This document shows, piece by piece, positions 8,807 to 18,503 of a stretch of 40,856 nt of DNA. The position numbers and the translations under genes were made by a program. The first letter of the stretch is position 1, and every line of letters starts with the position of its first letter. A model generated the notes under the pieces. It searched no databases, was not told the origin of the DNA, and saw only the letters and a program-made list of their open reading frames with translations. The stretch is from Wolbachia endosymbiont of Litomosoides brasiliensis (lineage in GTDB: Bacteria; Pseudomonadota; Alphaproteobacteria; Rickettsiales; Anaplasmataceae): positions 1 to 40,856 of the forward strand of contig NZ_WQMO01000010.1 of NCBI RefSeq assembly GCF_013366805.1, in the 5' to 3' direction.

Positions 8807-8834
8807 TTGACTATCGGTATGAACATAATATGCT
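8807..8834 (+). promoter_or_regulatory. Sigma-70-like promoter of the HU/IHF gene
   Basis: TTGACT at 8807-8812 and TATGCT at 8829-8834 with a 16-base spacer, 35 bases before the start codon at 8869. The -35 box is close to consensus. Confidence 0.6.
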
Positions 8835-8868
8835 GTTTGTGTAATTTTTTTCAATATTAAGGTAATTT

Positions 8869-9180
8869 ATGAGTAAAGAAGACATAATAAATAAGTTAAA
8901 GCTAGCTTGTTCTAGTCAAGATGTAGAAATAACAAAGTCTGATTTGAGCAAGGTTTTTGATGCGCTTATGAAAATAATAAAGGGTAAATTAGATGAGGAA
9001 GGTGAAATACGCCTGCATGGAATAGGCACATTTTCTACTGCTATAAGCCAGGAAAAACAATGTCGCAATCCTCAGAATGGTGAAATCATGACTGTTCCTC
9101 AAAAGACAAGAGTGAAGTTTAAGGCAAGCCAGACTCTTTTAAGTATTTTAAATAAGGAGAAAGAAGAAGTAGTTAGTTAG
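8869..9180 (+). CDS. HU/IHF-family DNA-binding protein
   Basis: Small dimeric nucleoid protein that bends and compacts DNA. The 103 residues follow the family plan: N-terminal helices (EDIINKLKLACSSQDVEITKSDLSKVFDALMKII), the beta body (EGEIRLHGIGTFSTAI), the arm region CRNPQNGEIMTVPQKTRVKF and the last helix ASQTLLSILN. The conserved arm stretch RNPQNGE resembles the RNPKTGE/PxxR-type HU and IHF arm. Which of HU, IHF-alpha or IHF-beta it represents cannot be settled by eye. AAGG lies just before the ATG, and a promoter is visible upstream. Confidence 0.9.
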   Translation: MSKEDIINKLKLACSSQDVEITKSDLSKVFDALMKIIKGKLDEEGEIRLHGIGTFSTAISQEKQCRNPQNGEIMTVPQKTRVKFKASQTLLSILNKEKEEVVS

Positions 9181-9253
9181 ATATTATCATCTTCATTGTT
9201 TTTACTACGCTGTATAACCTGTCAAGTATAGCTTTGCTGATTAAAGAAGTGGC

Positions 9254-9875
9254 TTATGTTAAGAGCTGAAATGTGAGGTATTTTTTCGTCTTTTGAGCGT
9301 GTTTATAAGTTGTGCTGTATTTTGCATGGCATTCTATTCCTAGTTTATTCATATAGTCTGTAGCATTGGTAATTAATTTTAGTTTTTCTTCTAATGGATT
9401 ATTGCAGTAATCTCCTGTGTAGATTTCTGCTATACCAGGCTTTGTTTCTAACTTTTTAAGATATTTTAGTTGATTAATATTTGGATTAACAAACAATGGA
9501 ACCTTTATGCATAAAGCTATGCGTCTCTTCTACACTAGAAAGTTTGTTGTGCATGTTAATTATGTCCAGACTACCTTAGATTATTAATCCTTCTCTTTGT
9601 TTCTGGCGCTATGTTAATCGAATAGGTTTTATCTCTTTTGCTATTTCAAATATTTTTTCCATGGCTGCAATTTTAAGGCTTGGCTCAGTTAGTGCTTTTT
9701 TAGATTGAACATACCTTCGCCTCTGATATGCCTTCTATCTTCTCGTAAGTGTACGATGTAAAGTCTGCTCCTGCGTTAATGACTCTGCAGCTTTCAATGA
9801 AAGCTAGATAAGGAGTTCCATGTGCGTTGTGAGGGGTTACAACATGGTCGGTATTAACGCCTAGTTTTATGATTT
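9254..9875 (-). pseudogene. pdxJ: pdxJ pseudogene (pyridoxine 5'-phosphate synthase)
   Basis: PdxJ condenses 1-deoxyxylulose 5-phosphate with aminoacetone phosphate to give pyridoxine 5'-phosphate, the last ring-forming step of DXP-dependent vitamin B6 synthesis. On the minus strand from about 9875 the sequence reads IIKLGVNTDHVVTPHNAHGTPYLAF, then INAGADF, matching the PdxJ opening (LGVNIDHVATLRNARGT). After several stops and frame changes it continues as [25 protein letters not shown] and [11 protein letters not shown] at 9254-9496, matching the later EIHTGxY barrel strand and the segment after it. The start codon is not visible and the 3' end is eroded. IS copy B begins about 30 bases upstream of the gene's 5' end and may have disrupted its promoter or start. 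Confidence 0.85.
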
Positions 9876-9906
9876 ACTACATAAGTTACTTAATAAATAT
9901 ACATGT

Positions 9907-11001
9907 TATGTCAACCCACTGTATAAGGAACTGATAGACAATAATGGAAAAGAAGCCATAGTGAAGTAAGTAAAATAGCTGGTTTAAATGGCATTTAAAG
10001 TCAAAATTGTTGATGAAAAAGTCGTAGAATCAGCAAAAGAAATGCTGAAAATAGTGCGAAATAGCGCATATGTTGCAAAAAAACTAAGGCTGTAATTGTA
10101 GCAAAAAAGCACGGTATGACGGCTATAGCAAAAATATATTGCATTTCAAGAACGGAACTAACTGCATGAATAAAGTACCTAAAATTTGGACAAAAAGAAA
10201 AATTGTTTGCTCCTTATCAACGTCGTAGAAAAACTAAATTGAATCAGAGTCAATTTGAACAAGTTGAAGTATAAGTACAAGAAAACCTTAATGTTACCAT
10301 TAAAGAAATGAGAATAAGAATCCAGGAAAAATTTGGCTTGAGTGTTAGCAGGTCTACAGTACACGATAATATGCAAAAATGAAGTTTTTGTATACTGCGC
10401 CAAGACTAATTCGCAATGAGCAGGATAAAGGTAGATGGGAAGTAGTTTAAAAAACTTAATGAGGCTATTGGTAAGCATCCTGGACAAGAGTTATTTATCT
10501 TTGATGAATCGCAGTTTAGTATACATTTGAAAGTTAGACACAGGTGATTTAAAAAGGGCGTTAGAACGCAAATTAAAGTGAAATTAGGTAAAAAAAATTT
10601 TTATCTCTACAGTGCAGTTAATCCTAGAAAGAGAGGGAATTCTAGCTTGTTTGTACCTGATGTCAACACCGATTGTATGGATGTATTTCTTGAACAGATG
10701 TTACAATATTTAAGAACACAAAAAGCCTTTTTTGTCATGGATTGTACTAGTTAGTATAAGTCAAAAAGGTTAAAGGTGAAAAATATTGAGATTATATGTC
10801 TGCCACCAACTCACCTGACCTCTCCTATTGAGAGACTTTGGTTATATATAAAACAGAACATTTTGCGTAATAAAGTCTATAATACACAGTTGCTTTGCTT
10901 AAGAGCGCTTTGTGCAAATTTATTACCTCTCTTCTCACCACGCAATTAAACAATTCTGTAATGTCACTTATTTGACCTACTAACAATGAGAGTTAGTATA
11001 A
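9907..11001 (+). mobile_element. IS630-like element copy B, near full length, dead
   Basis: A 1.1-kb copy spanning both ends. The left end is eroded (tcaacccactgtataagg) and the right end is taacaatgagagttagtata. The transposase would start at ATG 9988 with a helix-turn-helix segment (AYVAKKLRL, then ALFRTELTA-like text). It then reads through many frame changes: FEQVEV, MRIRIQEKFGLSVSRSTVH, LFIFDESQFSIH, NTDCMDVFLEQMLQYLRTQK, MDC and SPIERLWLYIKQNILRNK. The Asp in FDES, the Asp in MDC and the Glu in ERLW are the DDE triad of the IS630/Tc1-mariner group. No long frame survives, so it cannot encode a working enzyme. Confidence 0.85.
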
Positions 11002-11055
11002 GTATTTAAAACATAAAAAAATGCCTATGTTTTTAGATAGATATTAACCATGCTT

Positions 11056-11100
11056 CTTTTGCCTTTTTCCTGTTAAGTAAATTTCTTGATGCTTGTAAAT
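11056..11100. repeat. Short diverged repeat, also at 24353-24395
   Basis: The stretch beginning cttttgcctttttcctg and continuing gtaaatttcttgatg resembles 24353 onward (cttttgccctttccttg, then aataaatttcttgag). Both lie 55-61 bases beyond the right end of an IS630-like copy (B here, E there), and the bases between are loosely alike as well. The rest of 11002-11191 holds no gene. Positions 11112-11160 are unusually GC-rich for this window and contain short self-complementary stretches (tagcg-cgtaa-cgcta; ggtaac with gttgcc). Confidence 0.4.
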
Positions 11101-11191
11101 TTGAGTCCACCGGGGATAGTAGCGCGTAACGCTAAGGTAACATCATAGGAGCGTTGCCGCATGAAGTTTGGATGATGAGAGAGGAGCAAAA

Positions 11192-11950
11192 TTACCTCTT
11201 TACGAATATTTTATCAATAACACGCATATCAATTATACTCCAATCGCTAAAAGTAAAATTGGTTGTATTTTGTAAGTGATTTAAATAATCCCATGCGCTA
11301 TGAGGATTATCTTCAGGCAGTTTTACTATGGAGACGTTATCAAGTATAATGTTCCATCTTCTATTTTTTACATAAACACAAGAAGAAATGTAATCACTTA
11401 ACTGAGTTTTGCTTTCTAGTATATCTCTAATAAATTTTAAGTTTGATAGTGCATTTTGTCCTGTAATTACGATAAAGTTATCTGTAGGGTAATCGTCTAC
11501 AATCACTTTACCTTCGGAATCAATTACTGAAGTTTTGTTGTTATCTTTCCATAGGGCAAACGGTTTATGTTCATCTACATTAATGTATAGAATATTAGGC
11601 AAAATTCTGTGAATTCTTACGTGTTTTATCCATTTGCTTGCGGATTGTATTCTATCAGCAAGTTTTGAAAGTGATATATATATAATTGGTTGAGTTTTGT
11701 TTACTAAATTTAAAATGTCCTTCTCATTTGTAAGTTTATTGCCAGTTATAACTACTTTATCGATTGACAATCCACTGCTGAATAGTAGACTAGATAAACA
11801 GTCATTACACCAAGTGAGATAATGCTTAAATCGACTTATGATTTTATCAAGTGAGCTATAGAATAGCAACGTAAGAAAGAGTGCTATTATGATAACTAAA
11901 GCACACTTACGCAAGAAACTCCTTTGGCTTCTAGTAACACTGTCCAACAT
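11192..11950 (-). CDS. ftsQ: Cell division protein FtsQ
   Basis: Bitopic inner-membrane divisome protein that links the early and late division proteins through FtsB-FtsL. The 252 residues show a short basic cytoplasmic N-terminus, one transmembrane helix (about 14-33, KCALVIIIALFLTLLFYSS), a POTRA domain beginning LSIDKVVITGNKLTNEKDIL and running to RIHRILPNILYINVDEHKPFALW, and the FtsQ beta domain (VIDSEGKVI, ILDNVSIVKLPEDN). It starts five bases after the ddl stop, the usual ddl-ftsQ pair of the division/cell-wall cluster; ftsA and ftsZ are not next to it. Confidence 0.9.
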   Translation of the reverse strand: MLDSVTRSQRSFLRKCALVIIIALFLTLLFYSSLDKIISRFKHYLTWCNDCLSSLLFSSGLSIDKVVITGNKLTNEKDILNLVNKTQPIIYISLSKLADRIQSASKWIKHVRIHRILPNILYINVDEHKPFALWKDNNKTSVIDSEGKVIVDDYPTDNFIVITGQNALSNLKFIRDILESKTQLSDYISSCVYVKNRRWNIILDNVSIVKLPEDNPHSAWDYLNHLQNTTNFTFSDWSIIDMRVIDKIFVKR

Positions 11951-11954
11951 TTAC

Positions 11955-12926
11955 TTAATCTCTAATATTTTTGTGCTGTTGACTATCTTTAATGATAATC
12001 TTGACTAATTCATTAAAATTAATTCCTTTTGTTAATTTTGCAATTTCTGGCACTAACGATAATTCAGTAAAGCCAGGGTGTGTATTAATCTCAAGCATTT
12101 TCAGAGTATTATCTTTAGGACAATAACGAAAATCTGAGCGAGAGATAGTTTTACATCCTAGAAATCGATGAACTTTCAATGCATGTTCCAAGGTCATGTC
12201 ATATATATTGTCAGGAACTTCAGCGGGGAATATGTGCTCTGCAAACCCGTTTGTGTATTTTGCTTCATAGTCATAAAATTTGTTTTTTGGTCTTATTTCC
12301 ATAGTGCCAATTGCTTCATCTAGCAACACAGCAGTGTGTAACTCTATGCCTGGTATATATTCTTCTATGGTTATAGAATGTTTTGTTGTCCAAATTGGTT
12401 CTTCTTTCTGAATTCCAGTGTCATGCGCTGGAATAACATTAAGTATGTTTTTTAATTTTAAATAATCCTCATGCGAGAAAATTATATGAACTCCAATGCT
12501 TGAACCTTCATTAGTGGGTTTCAAAACATACGGATAATCAATTTTAATATTGTTTTTTAGTATGTCTCCTCGACTAATTATGTACCCTTTTGGGGTATCA
12601 ATACCGAGAGATCGGAATATATGCTTAGACATTGCTTTATTCATAGCAATAGCCGAAGCCATAACCCCGGAGTGTGTATATTTTATACCTAAAATCTCCA
12701 ATAAACCTTGGATGCAGCCATCTTCGCCATAAGGCCCATGTAGAGCAATAAAAGCAAGGTCAGGATTAATTTTTTTAAGCTTTTCAGCAGTGTTGCTGTC
12801 AACGTCTATTTCTATTGCATTATATGAAAGGCTATCAAGCGCTTTTTTTACTGCTTTCCCGCTCATCAGTGATATTTCTCTTTCATGAGAAAATCCACCA
12901 CTTAAAATTGCTATAGTTGGGGCCAT
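11955..12926 (-). CDS. ddl: D-alanine--D-alanine ligase
   Basis: ATP-grasp ligase that joins two D-alanines for the peptidoglycan stem peptide, in the cytoplasm. The 323 residues from the ATG at 12926 include PTIAILSGGFSHEREISLMSG, ALHGPYGEDGCIQGLLE, KPTNEGSSIGVHI, EEYIPGIELHTAVL and MLEINTHPGFTELSLVPEIA, all hallmark motifs. A GTG at 12932 could add two residues; neither start has a strong ribosome site. Its retention with murG, dapE and ftsQ shows that lipid II precursor synthesis is still maintained. Confidence 0.94.
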   Translation of the reverse strand: MAPTIAILSGGFSHEREISLMSGKAVKKALDSLSYNAIEIDVDSNTAEKLKKINPDLAFIALHGPYGEDGCIQGLLEILGIKYTHSGVMASAIAMNKAMSKHIFRSLGIDTPKGYIISRGDILKNNIKIDYPYVLKPTNEGSSIGVHIIFSHEDYLKLKNILNVIPAHDTGIQKEEPIWTTKHSITIEEYIPGIELHTAVLLDEAIGTMEIRPKNKFYDYEAKYTNGFAEHIFPAEVPDNIYDMTLEHALKVHRFLGCKTISRSDFRYCPKDNTLKMLEINTHPGFTELSLVPEIAKLTKGINFNELVKIIIKDSQQHKNIRD

Positions 12927-13148
12927 GAGCACTTTTAGAAGAACTTTATTAATTATAACTACATATACGAACTTTGTAAACAGAAGAGAAATTATCTTGA
13001 AGATTTATGGTTTAGTGCTATTGTCCTTGCAACTTTATCATGAAAAAACTGCTTGCGTCGGTTAAATATTGTGCATATAAAAGTTAGTATTATAATCGTA
13101 AAGATTAAGCCTGATGAGGAGTCAACCTAACTATTCAGAGGTGTACTC

Positions 13149-14249
13149 ATACCAGACTCTCACTGTGCAAGGGACAGATAGACAGTAATGGAAAAGAAGC
13201 CACACTAAAGTAAGTAAAATGGCGAGGTTTAAACGGCATTAAGATTAAAATTATTGGATCAAAAAGTCGTAGAATCAGCAAGAGAAATGCTGAAGGAAGT
13301 GCGAAATAACGTATATGTTGCAAAAAAACTAAATGCTGTAGTTGCAGAAAAAAAGCATAGTATAACAGCCATAGCAAAAAATATGTTGCTTTCAAAAACA
13401 GCACTAACTGCATGGATAAAGCACTAAAACTTGGAAGAGAAGGAAAAATTGTTTACTCTCCCTTAACGTTATAGAAAAACTAGGTTGAATCAGGTTCAAT
13501 TTGAACAAGTTGAAGTATGGATACAAGAAAACCCTAATATTGCCATTAAAGAAATGAGAATAAAAATCCAGGAAAAATTTGGCTTGAGTGTCAGCAAGTC
13601 TAAGTACATGTAATATGTAAAAAATAAGGTTTTCATATATTGCGCTAAGACAATTCACAATGAACAAGATAAAGATAGACAGGAAGAGTTTAAAAAATTT
13701 AATGGGACTATTGGTAAGTATCCTGAACAAGCATTATTCATCTTTGATGAACCGTGGTTTGGTGCACATTCAAGAATTGGACAAGGGTAGTTAAAAAGGT
13801 GTTAGAATACAGGTTAAAGTAAAATTAGGTAGACCGAATTCTTATCTCTACAGTGCATGTTAATTCTAGGACTGAAAAGAGTTCTAGCTTATTTGCACCG
13901 AATGCCAACACTGATTGTATGAGTATATTTCTTGAACAAAGGTTGCAATGTTTAAGAACACAAGAAGCCTTTCTTATCGTAAGTTGTGCTAGTTGGCATA
14001 AGTTAAAGAACTTAAAGGTACCCCAAAATATCTAGATTATATACCTGCCACCATACTCACCTGAGCTCAATCCTGTTGAGAGATTTTGGCTGTATATAAA
14101 ACAGAATATTTTGCACGATAAAGTCTATAATATAATTGCTTTGCTTGAAAACGCTTTGTGCAAATTTATTACCTTTTTTCTTTCTCACTTTGCAATTAAA
14201 CAGCCCTGTAATGTTGCTTATTTAATCCACTAACGATGAGAATTGGTAT
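13149..14249 (+). mobile_element. IS630-like element copy C, near full length, dead
   Basis: Both ends are visible: ataccagactctcactgtg at the left and taacgatgagaattggtata at the right. Internal pieces read VRNNVYVAKKLNAVVAEKKHSITAIAKN (helix-turn-helix region), NPNIAIKEMRIKIQEKFGLSVSKS, NTDCMSIFLEQRLQC and YLPPYSPELNPVERFWLYIKQ, with the catalytic Glu in VERFW. It is split by many frameshifts and stops. It occupies the gap between ddl and dapE, which point away from each other across it only in part: both are on the minus strand, so the IS separates dapE from ddl-ftsQ. Confidence 0.85.
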
Positions 14250-14292
14250 AAGGATCTTTTCCAAATTAGCTGCCTCTCTGCCTAAAATACAC

Positions 14293-15498
14293 TTAAGCTA
14301 ATAATAGGCGATCAGGTATATTGCCAACCACATTGATCTGACTTAATATCCTGTTAGTGGGGTAAAAATAGTTTTTTATAAATTCCCTATATATAGCTGT
14401 TAATTTGTGTATATCGCTTACTAATACACACTCGTTTGCCTGATGCGAGGTTTTATTAATCATCCCAAATTCAATCACTGGACAAACATCTTTAATAAAT
14501 GCAGCGTCAGATGTGCCACCACTTGTGGTCAGCACAGCATCGATATTGGTAACTCTATTTATTGCATCAAGCATAATATCAGTATTTCTATCGGGAGTAG
14601 AAAGAAAAGCGCCCCTGCTGCTATGCATAGAGAGTTTATAATCGTTAGTCACACTGGAGCATATTTCATCAATCAACTTATATAAACTATCAGGTGTTTG
14701 CATATTATTGTATCGAATGTTGAAACTTGCAGTTATTGAATCAGGTATTACATTGTCAGCATTATTTCCAACATCGATAGTAGTAATTTCGCAATTTGAA
14801 GGCTGAAAATATTTATTACCACTGTCAAAGGTAGTATCTTTTACTCTATTCAATATTGATATCATCTTATATATTGGATTGTCCGCTAGATCCGGATAAG
14901 CAACGTGTCCTTGTTTCCCATGGCAAATTAACTCAAATGTTGCAGAACCTCTTCTGCCTATTTTTATAGTATCGCCTAACTTTTCACTACTGGTTGGTTC
15001 GGCGACTACACAATAATCTATCTTCTTGTGCTTACTCTCCATCCATTTCAAAACCGCCTTTGTTCCGTATTCTTCTGTGCTTTCTTCAGCACTGGTAATT
15101 AATGCACTTATCGAACCGTTGAACCGAAACTTTTCTGCAACTAAATCTACCATAGCAGTAATAAATGCAGCTACCCCGCTTTTCATGTCAGTTGCTCCTC
15201 TTCCATACAACACTCCATTCCTAACTTCTGGAATAAACGGATCGGATGTCCAACCTTTTAATTGACCTGGTGATACAACATCAACATGACCTGCAAAACA
15301 CAAGTTTTGCACCCCGTTTACATACTTTGCATAAAGATTTCTAACTTTAGTTTTATTGTCACCAAACTCTAAAATCTCACAGTTAAAACCACTTTTCTTG
15401 AGGATTGCTGCTATATGCTCTATTGCTCCATCGTCTCTTGGTGTTATACTCTTAAGGGAGATTAATTCTTTAGTTAGCTCTACAGGGTCAATTTTCAT
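14293..15498 (-). CDS. dapE: Succinyl-diaminopimelate desuccinylase
   Basis: Di-zinc hydrolase that releases L,L-diaminopimelate from its N-succinyl form in lysine/meso-DAP synthesis, feeding peptidoglycan. At 401 residues it is slightly longer than the typical 375-380. Metal and catalytic motifs are present in order: FAGHVDVVSPG, GRGATDMKSGVAAF, TSAEESTEEYGT, VVAEPTSSEKLGDTIKIGRRG and the late EFGMINKTSHQANECV. The dimerisation domain lies between. The C-terminal tail past YREFIKNYF is unusual and hydrophobic. It is followed only 43 bases later by IS copy C and appears to be monocistronic. Confidence 0.94.
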   Translation of the reverse strand: MKIDPVELTKELISLKSITPRDDGAIEHIAAILKKSGFNCEILEFGDNKTKVRNLYAKYVNGVQNLCFAGHVDVVSPGQLKGWTSDPFIPEVRNGVLYGRGATDMKSGVAAFITAMVDLVAEKFRFNGSISALITSAEESTEEYGTKAVLKWMESKHKKIDYCVVAEPTSSEKLGDTIKIGRRGSATFELICHGKQGHVAYPDLADNPIYKMISILNRVKDTTFDSGNKYFQPSNCEITTIDVGNNADNVIPDSITASFNIRYNNMQTPDSLYKLIDEICSSVTNDYKLSMHSSRGAFLSTPDRNTDIMLDAINRVTNIDAVLTTSGGTSDAAFIKDVCPVIEFGMINKTSHQANECVLVSDIHKLTAIYREFIKNYFYPTNRILSQINVVGNIPDRLLLA

Positions 15499-15589
15499 GT
15501 CATCTTAAAATACTGATATTACTATGTTGTAAATATTTTATGTATTATTTGAAACAAATATTACATTAAACTAGACAAACCTCTATAGT

Positions 15590-16731
15590 AATAACAGATC
15601 ATTGTCTTGCAGACAATATCTATAAAACATGCACATAATAAAGAAATGGTATTTTTCTAGTTGCAGATAAAAATACAACAGATCTTTTAAATAAAAACGT
15701 ACTCAATAAAACTCCCAATTTAATCATTCCTTGCAACTCTACCGCCTTCTCTGATATCACAAATTCAGTCATAAATAAAGCAGAAGATAGTAGTCGCATT
15801 CGATAGTGGCACTGTTAATGATATCTGTAAGTGCGCAAGCCACCTAGAGGGTAAAGCCTATATATTTTTTTCAATAGCTACCTCTATGAATGGGTATCTT
15901 CTATAAGTATTTCAATATTAGTAGATGGATATAAAGAACTGTTTAAAGCACATCTTTTCAAGGCAGTGTACATCGACATCGATATAATCATCAATGTACC
16001 ATCGCGTCTTACATTAAGTAAATTTGCAGATTTCATCTGTCGTTCCAACAGTGCAAACTAAGTGTTACTATTTCACCTGTTACTTGGCACATAATGAATT
16101 ACCTTTTACATTCGTCCGTGATCTGGAGCAAAATTTTGCTAAGAGAGTATCTAGTGTTTGCTAAAAGAGGAAAAAAGTGGTCCTATTACTTATGGAAGAC
16201 TTAGGGTTCAGGCCTTGAAATGGCAATGTCAAAAAGTAGCTATTCTGCGAGTCAAGGAGAGCATGTGATAGCTCACGTAATGGGGAAATTGGTAATGAAA
16301 GACTACTTCTCACTCCGTGGCAAAAATTGCCGTTGCAACGATTGCCATGGCTAATTTACAGGGGAAAATATTATCAATACAAAATCCCGTCAGTCAAGCC
16401 AACTACTCTAGATATAGAACGTATAGTTAAATGTTTTGGTAATACTGAATTTACAAAAATTCTAGAACAAAAAAAATTTTTGCAGCAGAAAATCAAAGAG
16501 AGCTATTATAAGGAGTTAGAGTAATGTTTCCAGTTTAATCAAACAAAATTTATTACTTGCAAAATGTCCGTAGAAAATATTTGAAGATCTGTAAATTACA
16601 TATTTACCAGAGCACCTCAATTAGAACAAAGAAGCAATATTGCAAAGTAGTAGATCTTGCATTTGCAACAAGAGATAGATTTACCTTATCTTGACTTAGC
16701 TAACTACTTAAAAGAAAGTAAAGTGTTATAG
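15590..16731 (+). pseudogene. Glycerol-1-phosphate dehydrogenase-like pseudogene
   Basis: A decayed member of the iron-containing alcohol dehydrogenase superfamily, closest by eye to the sn-glycerol-1-phosphate dehydrogenase/AraM group, which reduces dihydroxyacetone phosphate. Read across frames it gives LVADKNTTDLLNKNVLN, IPCNSTAFSDITNSVINKAE, IVVAFDSGTVNDICKCASHLEG (matching the GSGTINDxxK nucleotide-binding motif), FKAHLFKAVYIDIDII (matching PKAxxxDLDVI), ADFICRSNSA, then LEMAMSKSSYSASQGEHVIAHVM (matching the metal-binding SRPASGxEHxxSH region). It ends with LAFATRDRFT and LDLANYLKESKVL before TAG at 16729. At least six stops or frame changes interrupt it. An open piece at 16327-16524 is only part of this relic. 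Confidence 0.75.
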
Positions 16732-16893
16732 CTAAAACAATTAAAAAAATCATTGATACTTTGTTCCCTATTGATCGCTTTATTTTGCTTTTTAACTCCA
16801 GCTCTAAGAGAGCGATTAGAGTCAAATTGGTGGATAGCCCACTTGTTAAGATGAGCTTATCTATATCGATGGGGACAGAGTTAATATTATTAA
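16732..16893 (+). other. Unassigned stretch with a signal-peptide-like frame
   Basis: Between two pseudogenes the plus strand reads KKSLILCSLLIALFCFLTPA, then LRERLESNWWIAHLL, then stops. It looks like the start of an exported protein, but no start codon with a ribosome site precedes it and no continuation is found. It is probably a remnant; no function is claimed. Confidence 0.3.
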
Positions 16894-17860
16894 CTATAAC
16901 AGATCTTGTTTGTTGTAATTTTTCTTGTTTTTAGTTAATAGGACAATGTTCAATATTAAACAGGCTTTTTGCCAAGGAAGTAAATTAAACCTTGCCCTCT
17001 CTATTATGTCATCAGCGGATTCGATAAGTTTAGCACCGTCCTTAATTGGATAATTGCTACTACTAGACCACAAATCTAGAGGAAAACCATGAACCGTAAA
17101 TACTTTCCTTTCCTGATCCAAAGCAAAATTTGCTGTTACTATAGAACCAGAACTTTTCAATACTTCAATTACCGTTACACTTAGTGATAGGCCAGATATA
17201 ATCCAGTTCTTCTGTGAAAAAATTAAGGTTTTAGTCTAATAGCAAACGGAAGCTCAGTAATTACTAATCCGCCATTTTCAGTGATTTTCTTGTGTAGATT
17301 AAAAATTTTCTCTTGGATACAAGACTACATCAGTTCCGCTCGTTGTGACAGCAATGGTTGGGTGATTTTTGTATATTACGCTGTTCGCCGCAGTGTGTAT
17401 TTCTCTTGCAACTCCAGATACAATAACAAAACTAGCTTCGCTTAAATCAAGTGCCGACTTACTAACGAAATTTCTTCCATTTACTAAGGAGTTACGTCCA
17501 CCAATTATTGTAATCATCTCGCGGCTTAATAATGGCACGTCACCAAGCGCAGTTGTTACATGGGAACAACCTGGTATATTTCTTAAAATGTCAGGTAATT
17601 TGGATCACATGCAGGCATGATTTTGTAGCCCAATTTTTTCCGTACCATTTGATTTCTTTTTGCGTATCCTGGATGCTATATACCTTTTTATCATTGTGCG
17701 CCCATTAAAACATTTTAACGCTTCGTCCAATGACTTATGCATTTTTAGCATGCCAAAAACTTTGTCAGTTCCGAAGTTCTAGCTAGGCTTGGCCATATTT
17801 CCAACTCCTCATTATCCAATTTGCTTATCTTTAATGAAAGGATGCTCTTCCAATTACTTA
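16894..17860 (-). pseudogene. dprA: dprA pseudogene (DNA-processing protein A)
   Basis: DprA loads RecA on incoming single-stranded DNA during natural transformation. On the minus strand, downward from about 17860, the pieces read MLKMHKSLDEALK, KLPDILRNIPGCSHVTTALGDVPLL, then SREMITIIGGRNSLVNGRNF. Next come SFVIVSGVAREIHTAANSVI (matching the SGLARGIDxxAH Rossmann motif), HPTIAVTTSGTDVVLYPRENF (GTIAVLGxGLDxxYPxEN) and SGSIVTANFALDQERKVFTVHG (SGSLITAxxALExGRxVFAVPG). The last piece is DGAKLIESADDI. Stops and frame changes separate the blocks, for example between 17160 and 17299, so no DprA can be made. The order of motifs is unbroken, which argues for one decayed gene. Confidence 0.85.
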
Positions 17861-17962
17861 AAAAATACCCAATACTTATCGGCATTTAAATTATAATATA
17901 ACCAAAAGACTTGAATTTCTTATTAGTTTAGTATACCCAAGATTATAAATATGTAGTGCTTT

Positions 17963-18337
17963 ATGACACATTTTGTTACAGATAAATGCATAAGATGCAA
18001 ATATACGGATTGTGTGGAAGTGTGTCCTGTTGATTGTTTCTATGAAGGTAAAAACATGCTCGTAATCAATCCTGATGAATGTATTGATTGTGGAGTGTGC
18101 ATACCTGAATGTCCAGTAGATGCAATCGTAGCCGACGATTCTATAAAAGATATTTTAGGACTAGATGAAGAGTTATTGAGCAACGAACAAAAAACCCTCA
18201 AATTATTTTACAACATAAATATAGAATATTCACAAAAATGGTCAAATATCACAGCTAAAAAGCAACCTTTCCATGCTGCAGAAGAGTATAAAGAAAAAAA
18301 AGACAAAATAGCCTACTTTGATGAAAATCTAGAATAA
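17963..18337 (+). CDS. fdxA: Seven-iron ferredoxin FdxA
   Basis: Small electron carrier with one [3Fe-4S] and one [4Fe-4S] cluster. Residues 1-60 are almost the family consensus: [20 protein letters not shown], then [20 protein letters not shown], then [12 protein letters not shown]. The C-terminal half (about 65-124) is the helical FdxA extension ([40 protein letters not shown]) and is a little longer than usual. TTGAAT at 17911 and TATACC at 17932 may form a promoter, but the 15-base spacer is short. It is transcribed away from the dprA relic. Confidence 0.93.
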   Translation: MTHFVTDKCIRCKYTDCVEVCPVDCFYEGKNMLVINPDECIDCGVCIPECPVDAIVADDSIKDILGLDEELLSNEQKTLKLFYNINIEYSQKWSNITAKKQPFHAAEEYKEKKDKIAYFDENLE

Positions 18338-18503
18338 TGTTACTGAAGGAGAAAAAACTTCTTGCACCTTAATGGTTTGGTTGCTGATGGTAATTATGTT
18401 ATTTCTGCTCTTGACAGAATACAAATATTAACTTGAGAACAGGTTGAGTGATATAGAAATTTTACTGCTATTTAACTTGTTAATAAATATATTAGGAGAT
18501 CAT

